This document shows positions 59,222-64,000 of a stretch of DNA of 64,000 nucleotides, in pieces. Source of the stretch: Niabella insulamsoli (GTDB lineage: Bacteria > Bacteroidota > Bacteroidia > Chitinophagales > Chitinophagaceae); contig NZ_CP190246.1 of NCBI RefSeq assembly GCF_039652435.2, positions 3,782,001 through 3,846,000 of the forward strand, read 5' to 3'. A program made the position numbers and the translations under genes. Each line of letters opens with the position of its first letter. Positions within the stretch are counted from its first letter, which is position 1. The notes under the pieces were generated by a model. That model was not told the DNA's origin and did not search any database. It worked only from the letters and a program-made list of their open reading frames with translations.

Positions 59222-60961
59222 CTACGCTTTTTTCTTAATCCGCTTGAGAAAGCGGCGTTTCAATCGGGTATAAAATTCTTTGTTAAACAGGTTCGAATCG
59301 TGCATAGCTTTGTATGTAAGAAAAACGCCGACCGGAACCAATACAAAGGTCGACAGCCATAGCCCCGAAAACGCACTTACTTCCATCTCTTTGGCCAGCT
59401 TTTCACCGCGGGTAGACACGAAGTAAAATACCATGAAGAAAATAATGGCAAAGATCATCGGCGTACCCAATCCTCCTTTCCGTATGATGGACCCTAACGG
59501 AGCGCCAATCACAAACAAAACCAGGCAAGCCATAGCCAGCGCAATTTTTTTATGCCACTCGATTTTATATTTCTGCAAGGTTTTTTGCTGTTCCGAGATA
59601 TTGTTTTCATTCATCTCCATGCTGCTTTTGATGCCTTCCAGGTTGCTCAAAGCCCTGTCTTTTATTTGCTGGCGCGCGCTGTCGGGAATAAGCGCATCAA
59701 AGCTATTCGGATCTTTTTTTGCTTTTTTAACGGGAATCGCCGCAACGGAAACCGTGTCTTTTTTTGAGCTATCCACTTTTGCCAAAGCAGTATCGGAAGC
59801 GGTTTTTGATGTCGTGTCTTTCGTGGCCGTTTTTGCCAGCACCGAGTCGATCATGAACTTCGGCTTTTTGGCCGTGGCCCGGCTTCTTTTCTTTTGAAGC
59901 GTTTTGTTTTTTGCGGCGAGGCGGATGGAATCTTTTTTGGCCCTGGCTTTGTTCACCGAGTCCTTCGCCATTTTTACGGAATCCTTTTGGGGATTCATAT
60001 ACTGCGCGATATTCTTTTTAAAATTTAATATCGAATCGGGCACTTTTGTTTTTGTGACGCTGTCTCTGTAGTTCAAAACCGACAGCCCGGCCAGCATATT
60101 TTTCTGAAAATTTTCTTCAACATTATTATTAAACCGCGTCATGGAATCGATGGCCACATCCAGCTGCCGCATGTTGTACATCCGCTCATTATTCACATTG
60201 GCGCTGTCATCCGACTTGGTAAATTTAAAGGAGCTGATATCCATTTGCATCTTATACTCCTTAAACCCTAAGCGGATATATTCAGTAGAGGAATCCGCGC
60301 GGTTGCCGCGTTCCTGGTATTGCCAGCCGTTTTTAAAAACCACATCCAAAAAACGCTTGTCTTCCGAAGGTTTCATCACGCCGTCTTTAGCGATCAGGAA
60401 ATTATCCTGCATGCGGTTACCGGCGTCCTGGTACACAATCACGTCTCTGATAATACTGTCGTTGGCTTCCTTTTTTCCGATTTTGATCGCAAACTTATCG
60501 ATGCCATCAAAAAACACCCCTTCTTTAATCGCAAAAGCCGGCTTCGCCAAAACAATGTCTGCCAATAAAGTCCTTGATTTCAGGTTAGCAACAGGGATCA
60601 CATAGTTGGAAAATAAAAATGCACCCAAAGCAATGCCGCTGGCCACAATGAATAATGGCCGCATGAATCGCAGCAGGGAAATACCAGCTGATTTGATCGC
60701 CACCAACTCAAAGCTTTCACCAAGATTTCCAAAAGTCATCAGAGAAGAAAGCAGCACGGACAGCGGAAGCGCCAGCGGAATAAGCGCCGCACTTTGATAC
60801 CAAATGAAAGTTAAGATCGTTCCGGCATCCAGCCCCTTCCCTACAAAATCGTCGATCCACAGCCAGAAAAACTGCATGATCAGTACGAATAATGTAATAA
60901 AAAAGGTGGCCGTAAACGGACCAATAAATGCCTTTATGATTAACTTATCTAACTTCTTCAC
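59222..60961 (-). CDS. LptF/LptG family permease with a long low-complexity insertion
   Basis: Inner-membrane permease of the LptF/LptG (YjgP/YjgQ) family, part of the lipopolysaccharide export complex. Helices lie near 12-35, 57-80, 100-125 and again in the last 110 residues, with a periplasmic beta-jellyroll between them. At 579 residues it is about 200 longer than E. coli LptF. Much of the excess is a Lys/Ala/Ser/Thr/Asp-rich stretch at about 318-425 (for example KKRSRATAKKPK). The start is GTG at 60961; the next ATG is too far inside. Its divergent neighbour starts 25 bases away. It probably heads a unit with the CDF and Rrf2 genes. Confidence 0.9.
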   Translation of the reverse strand: MKKLDKLIIKAFIGPFTATFFITLFVLIMQFFWLWIDDFVGKGLDAGTILTFIWYQSAALIPLALPLSVLLSSLMTFGNLGESFELVAIKSAGISLLRFMRPLFIVASGIALGAFLFSNYVIPVANLKSRTLLADIVLAKPAFAIKEGVFFDGIDKFAIKIGKKEANDSIIRDVIVYQDAGNRMQDNFLIAKDGVMKPSEDKRFLDVVFKNGWQYQERGNRADSSTEYIRLGFKEYKMQMDISSFKFTKSDDSANVNNERMYNMRQLDVAIDSMTRFNNNVEENFQKNMLAGLSVLNYRDSVTKTKVPDSILNFKKNIAQYMNPQKDSVKMAKDSVNKARAKKDSIRLAAKNKTLQKKRSRATAKKPKFMIDSVLAKTATKDTTSKTASDTALAKVDSSKKDTVSVAAIPVKKAKKDPNSFDALIPDSARQQIKDRALSNLEGIKSSMEMNENNISEQQKTLQKYKIEWHKKIALAMACLVLFVIGAPLGSIIRKGGLGTPMIFAIIFFMVFYFVSTRGEKLAKEMEVSAFSGLWLSTFVLVPVGVFLTYKAMHDSNLFNKEFYTRLKRRFLKRIKKKA

Positions 60962-60986
60962 CTTTGTAATAGTATATCTTTACCAG

Positions 60987-61601
60987 ATGCAATCCGCAAA
61001 AATACAGCTTTCAGCCGATCATATCGCCCTTGTTACCAATGCAGAATGGATTTTAACAAAGAATGAAATTCTGCTGCATATAAAAAAAGTTTTGGAAGGG
61101 CTTTATAGCTGGCAGCAACCCGTGTTGCAAGCCTCGTTGCTGCCCGCAGCAGTATTGAAAACAGGCGGAAAAATATCGCGGGGCGAAAACTACCTGGGTT
61201 TGCCCTGGCTCGTGTTAGACCATCCGCGTTGCTTTGCCAAATCTAATTTTTTTGCGATCAGAACTTTATTTTGGTGGGGAAAATATCTTTCGGTCACACT
61301 TCATCTGTCAGGAAAGTGGCAACAGGCTTACGCTCCATCGCTCACCGCTTCTTTCCATCAGCTTCAGGAAAAAGGTTTTTTGCTTTGTTGCAGTGGAGAT
61401 GAGTGGATACACGATATTGGTAATGCGGCCTACCAACCTCTAAAGCATAGCGATGTTGAATCATTTGCAGCTGCCCTTCAAAAAGCACCTTTTCTTAAAC
61501 TTGCTGCTTATGTAGATATCCGGGAAATAGAAGACGCGATGCCGACCCTTCAGGATCATTTTGCTTTTTTGGTAGGCATACTTGGTTCCGGGCAGGCTTA
61601 G
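60987..61601 (+). CDS. Conserved hypothetical protein
   Basis: Cytoplasmic-looking protein of 204 residues; I do not recognise the family. The frame is open far upstream, but that part is antisense to the lptF-type gene, and the ATG at 60987 gives a sensible N-terminus (MQSAKIQLSADHIALVTN). The chain contains ILTKNEILLHIKKVLEGLYS, GKISRGENYLGLPWLVLDHPR and WWGKYLSVTLHLSG, with no signal peptide or membrane helix. A TATCTTTA element ends 4 bases before the ATG. It converges on the START-like gene, with which its stop overlaps by 3 bases. Confidence 0.85.
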   Translation: MQSAKIQLSADHIALVTNAEWILTKNEILLHIKKVLEGLYSWQQPVLQASLLPAAVLKTGGKISRGENYLGLPWLVLDHPRCFAKSNFFAIRTLFWWGKYLSVTLHLSGKWQQAYAPSLTASFHQLQEKGFLLCCSGDEWIHDIGNAAYQPLKHSDVESFAAALQKAPFLKLAAYVDIREIEDAMPTLQDHFAFLVGILGSGQA

Positions 61602-61975
61602 TTGCCGAGGCGATGAAACAGGTCTTTTACCTGATAATCCCACAGCTGGCTTTGGTCTTTGATTTCTCTTTTTTCTGCGAAGTCAGTGATAACAAGAATG
61701 GTTTGATTCGTAATCTCCGATTTGTCAATTCGAAACTCAAAAAATTCTTCTTTGGGCGATCCTGTCCATTTGAAGCGGATAAATTTTTCTTCTTCCTGCT
61801 CCACAACTTCCGCCTCTTCGTACGTCCCGTTCCAGCCAAAATAGAACTTACCGTCACGGTCTTCCACGTGCTCAGCAAACCATTCTCCCAACCCGTTAGA
61901 AGTTGCTAAAAACTCATACAATATAGTTGGAGAGCAGCGAACGGGGTACTCCAAAGTGAATTTCTGTTTACTCAT
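61598..61975 (-). CDS. START-like domain protein
   Basis: Small soluble protein of 125 residues with a START/SRPBCC-like fold: MSKQKFTLEYPVRCSPTILYEFLATSNGLGEWFAEHV, GKFYFGWNGTYEEAEV and FIRFKWTGSPKEEFFEFRI. It belongs to the START-like family widely found in Bacteroidota. The ligand is unknown. The ATG at 61975 is used; the GTG two codons upstream is less likely. Its TAA and the TAG of the plus-strand gene share bases 61599-61600. A TTTG-N18-TATAATTG promoter lies 30-60 bases upstream. Confidence 0.88.
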   Translation of the reverse strand: MSKQKFTLEYPVRCSPTILYEFLATSNGLGEWFAEHVEDRDGKFYFGWNGTYEEAEVVEQEEEKFIRFKWTGSPKEEFFEFRIDKSEITNQTILVITDFAEKREIKDQSQLWDYQVKDLFHRLGN

Positions 61976-62005
61976 CTTCACGAAAAATTAATAATCAATA
62001 AGGCG

Positions 62006-62035
62006 CAATTATATAAAATTTATCAAACAAACAAA
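62006..62035 (-). promoter_or_regulatory. Putative promoter of the START-like gene
   Basis: TTTG (62032-62035), 18 bases, then TATAATTG (62006-62013) on the minus strand. The -7 box has one mismatch. Confidence 0.45.
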
Positions 62036-62063
62036 ATTTATTTTTAAAAAGTTCAAACATCGG

Positions 62064-62080
62064 TATCAGATCCTCTGATA
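62064..62080. other. Perfect inverted repeat between START-like gene and ffh
   Basis: TATCAGA (62064-62070) and TCTGATA (62074-62080) flank a 3-base loop, followed on the plus strand by five T. It lies in a 272-base gap and could be an operator or a weak terminator. The rest of that gap shows only the two flanking promoters. Confidence 0.4.
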
Positions 62081-62213
62081 TTTTTAATTACCTTTTGCTT
62101 GTTTTCGAACCGGCGCCTCTAAGCTTTTAGATGTTTTGCACCGCAGCTATAATTCCCATTCCATTTCCCGGCCCGCACAGCAGCAAGCTTCTTTTCATCT
62201 TGTCGACTATTCT

Positions 62214-62221
62214 TATCTTTG
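62214..62221 (+). promoter_or_regulatory. Putative promoter -7 element of ffh
   Basis: TATCTTTG lies 26 bases before the ffh ATG and matches TAnnTTTG. The -33 region has CTTTT only. Confidence 0.5.
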
Positions 62222-62247
62222 CACTCCGTTTTTAATAAAGAATATAC

Positions 62248-63591
62248 ATGTTTAGCAATCTTCAGGATAAATTAGACAGCGCTTTTAAAAACCTTAAAGG
62301 CCAGGGCCGCATCACCGAACTCAACGTCGCATCGACCGTGAAGGAGATCCGCCGTGCGTTGGTAGATGCCGATGTAAACTATAAAATAGCCAAGGATTTT
62401 ACGGATAAAATAAAAGACAAAGCTGTTGGCGAAAAAGTGATTAACGCAGTTAGCCCCGGCCAGCTGATGGTGAAAATCGTAAAAGACGAATTGGCCGAAC
62501 TCATGGGCGGCGAAGAAGCGCCTTTTAACGCCAAGGGAAATCCTGCCGTGATTTTGATTGCAGGTTTGCAGGGCAGCGGTAAAACCACTTTTAGCGGGAA
62601 ACTGGCTAATTACCTGAAAACCCAGAAAAAGCTGAATCCGCTTTTGGTGGCTGCCGACATCTATCGCCCGGCCGCGATGGAGCAATTGCGTGTTTTGGGA
62701 GAGCAGATCGGTGTTGAAGTGCATATCGAGGCAGAAAATAAAGACGCAGTCAGCATTGCGCAGTCGGCTGTAGCTTCTGCCAAAAGTAAAAACAAAAATG
62801 TCGTTATCATCGATACAGCAGGGCGCCTTGCCGTCGATGAGCAAATGATGACCGAAGTCGCTGATATTAAAAATGCGGTCAATCCGCAGGAAATACTTTT
62901 TGTTGTGGATAGCATGACCGGCCAGGATGCGGTCAACACAGCGAAGGCTTTTAACGAGCGCCTTGATTTTAGTGGCGTCGTGCTTACCAAACTGGATGGC
63001 GATACCCGCGGCGGCGCTGCCATTTCTATCAAATACACGGTTAACAAGCCGATTAAATTCGTCAGCAACGGCGAGAAAATGGACGCGCTGGATGTGTTTT
63101 ACCCCGAACGAATGGCGCAGCGTATTTTGGGAATGGGGGATATCACATCGCTTGTAGAACGCGCGCAGCAACAGTTTGACGAAGAGCAGGCGAAAAAGAT
63201 AGAGAGCAAGATCCGCAAAAACAAGTTCGACTTTGCCGATTTCAAAGCCCAGCTTGAGATGATCAAAAAAATGGGTAATATGAAAGACCTGCTGGGGATG
63301 ATTCCCGGCGTTGGCAAACAAATTAAAGACCTCGACATAAGCGACGACAGTTTTAAAGGCATCGAAGCGATCATTGATTCCATGACGCCTGCGGAGCGCG
63401 CCAACCCCGACCTCATCAATGGCAGCCGGCGCAAGCGCATCGCCACTGGTAGCGGCAAGGATATCGCAGAAGTCAACGCTTTCATGAAACAGTTTGAGCA
63501 AATGCGCGACATGATGAAAAACATGAACAAAATGGGCGCCTTTGGAAAAATGATGCCCGGCGGTTTGGGCGGCATGAAGCGCCCTTTTTAA
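62248..63591 (+). CDS. ffh: Signal recognition particle protein
   Basis: GTPase that binds signal sequences of nascent membrane proteins together with SRP RNA, and docks with FtsY. The 447 residues include the N domain (1-90), the G domain with P-loop GLQGSGKTT (106-114), DTAGRLAVDEQM, TKLDGDTRGGAA and GMGDITSLVE, and the methionine-rich M domain (about 325-447), which ends FMKQFEQMRDMMKNMNKMGAFGKMMPGGLGG. All are full-length and intact. Start ATG 62248. It is followed 187 bases later by rpsP. Confidence 0.98.
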   Translation: MFSNLQDKLDSAFKNLKGQGRITELNVASTVKEIRRALVDADVNYKIAKDFTDKIKDKAVGEKVINAVSPGQLMVKIVKDELAELMGGEEAPFNAKGNPAVILIAGLQGSGKTTFSGKLANYLKTQKKLNPLLVAADIYRPAAMEQLRVLGEQIGVEVHIEAENKDAVSIAQSAVASAKSKNKNVVIIDTAGRLAVDEQMMTEVADIKNAVNPQEILFVVDSMTGQDAVNTAKAFNERLDFSGVVLTKLDGDTRGGAAISIKYTVNKPIKFVSNGEKMDALDVFYPERMAQRILGMGDITSLVERAQQQFDEEQAKKIESKIRKNKFDFADFKAQLEMIKKMGNMKDLLGMIPGVGKQIKDLDISDDSFKGIEAIIDSMTPAERANPDLINGSRRKRIATGSGKDIAEVNAFMKQFEQMRDMMKNMNKMGAFGKMMPGGLGGMKRPF

Positions 63592-63697
63592 GCACAGTTC
63601 AAAACTTTAAAACACAGCGGGCTGCTAAAAAAAGTGTAAAAAACATTTTTATTTTCATTTTATCAGACTTTCTGTACCAATTCCATAAAAGATTCTA

Positions 63698-63734
63698 TAC
63701 CTTTGACAGCCCAATTCGAAATATTTCGGTTGGG
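63698..63734 (+). promoter_or_regulatory. rpsP promoter element and leader hairpin
   Basis: TACCTTTG (63698-63705) is the likely -7 box. Just after it, CCCAA (63710-63714) and TTGGG (63730-63734) enclose the self-complementary CGAAATATTTCG, giving a long hairpin at the very 5' end of the rpsP mRNA, 44 bases before the ATG. This could be an autoregulatory leader, but no family was matched. Confidence 0.5.
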
Positions 63735-63778
63735 AATGTTAATAATTATTTTTTAAACGCCTTAAATTTCTATTTAAA

Positions 63779-64000
63779 ATGGCAGCTAAAATTAGATTGC
63801 AAAGACACGGCTCTAAGAAAAGGCCCTTTTACTTCATCGTTGTTGCTGACGCCAGAAGTCCTCGTGATGGAAAATTCATCCAAAAATTGGGAACTTACAA
63901 TCCACTGACTATCCCCGCTACTATTGAGCTGGATCGTCAAAAAGCTTTAGAGTGGTTGAACAAAGGTGCAACTCCAACTGACACTGTTCGCCGCATCCTC
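63779..64000 (+). CDS. rpsP: 30S ribosomal protein S16, 3' end cut off by window edge
   Basis: Ribosomal protein S16, first 74 codons visible. The N-terminus MAAKIRLQRHGSKKRPFYFIVVADARSPRDGKFIQKLGTYNP is diagnostic. It stabilises 16S rRNA during 30S assembly. Start ATG 63779; the frame is still open at base 64000. In many bacteria rpsP is followed by rimM and trmD, which would lie beyond the window; ffh upstream of rpsP is a common order. Confidence 0.97.
   Translation, partial: MAAKIRLQRHGSKKRPFYFIVVADARSPRDGKFIQKLGTYNPLTIPATIELDRQKALEWLNKGATPTDTVRRIL

Noticed and set aside
62272..63501. 409-residue open frame antisense to ffh
   Set aside because: It is the complement of a strongly conserved gene, has no family resemblance, and arises from codon bias; ffh explains the region.

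Overview
The window is ordinary chromosomal DNA from a member of the Bacteroidota, most likely Chitinophagaceae or a close relative. This rests on what the sequence shows. Many genes are preceded by the Bacteroidota promoter pattern TTTG-N18/20-TAnnTTTG rather than -35/-10 boxes, and Shine-Dalgarno sequences are weak. The gene families are also typical of the phylum: DUF4199, DUF4920, DUF5686 and DUF6580 proteins, outer-membrane beta-barrel proteins with carboxypeptidase-like N-terminal domains, LytTR regulators paired with kinases, a 6-bladed beta-propeller protein, split MetH, and the precorrin-2 dehydrogenase/TSUP permease fusion. No tRNA, rRNA, CRISPR array, phage or insertion sequence was seen.

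Layout. 1-2202: a LytTR response regulator followed by a hybrid histidine kinase that runs off the left edge. 2298-3995: a solitary atpA with its own promoter. 4068-11614: DUF4920 and DUF6580 genes (divergent), a secreted protein with a possible clan CD peptidase domain, an MsbA-like ABC exporter, a GNAT-nitrilase fusion and a DUF4199 membrane protein. 11948-12559: an AT-rich XRE/DUF4870 regulator. 12738-15501: nrdB-nrdA, preceded by a 624-base gene-free stretch with DnaA-box-like sites. 16126-23363: a glutaminyl cyclase gene interrupted by one nonsense codon, purH, a racemase, comEC, a small SRPBCC/DoxX/RpoA-CTD-like operon and an MBL hydrolase. 23537-34012 (plus strand): a DUF5686 outer-membrane protein, a propeller-type sensor kinase with its LuxR-type regulator, a MORN/TPR protein, a secreted protein, RlpA and YqgE. 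34045-42272 (minus strand): split metH, then a beta-propeller protein coupled to an outer-membrane barrel.

42444-53098 is a nine-gene sulfur assimilation cluster read on the minus strand: peroxiredoxin, cysH-type APS reductase, cysD, cysN, SUMT (cobA), cysJ, cysI, cysE, and a siroheme dehydrogenase/TSUP permease. It encodes sulfate activation, reduction to sulfide, siroheme synthesis for CysI and O-acetylserine formation. No APS kinase is present, so reduction probably proceeds from APS. A 15-bp palindrome overlaps its first promoter. Three of its intergenic gaps are filled by 7-base-periodic repeats, which are the most unusual DNA-level feature here.

53200-64000: a second LytTR regulator/kinase pair; a 24-codon ORF with a lipobox, leading a ricin-like and a collagen-like surface protein; a minus-strand lptF-type permease, CDF transporter and Rrf2 regulator group; a hypothetical gene; a START-like gene; then ffh and the start of rpsP. 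The window is mostly core metabolism and envelope functions. I found no clear self-contained new system. The points most worth following are the heptad repeats, the sulfur-cluster operator, the DnaA-box cluster at nrdBA, the lipobox mini-ORF and the clan CD-like domain.
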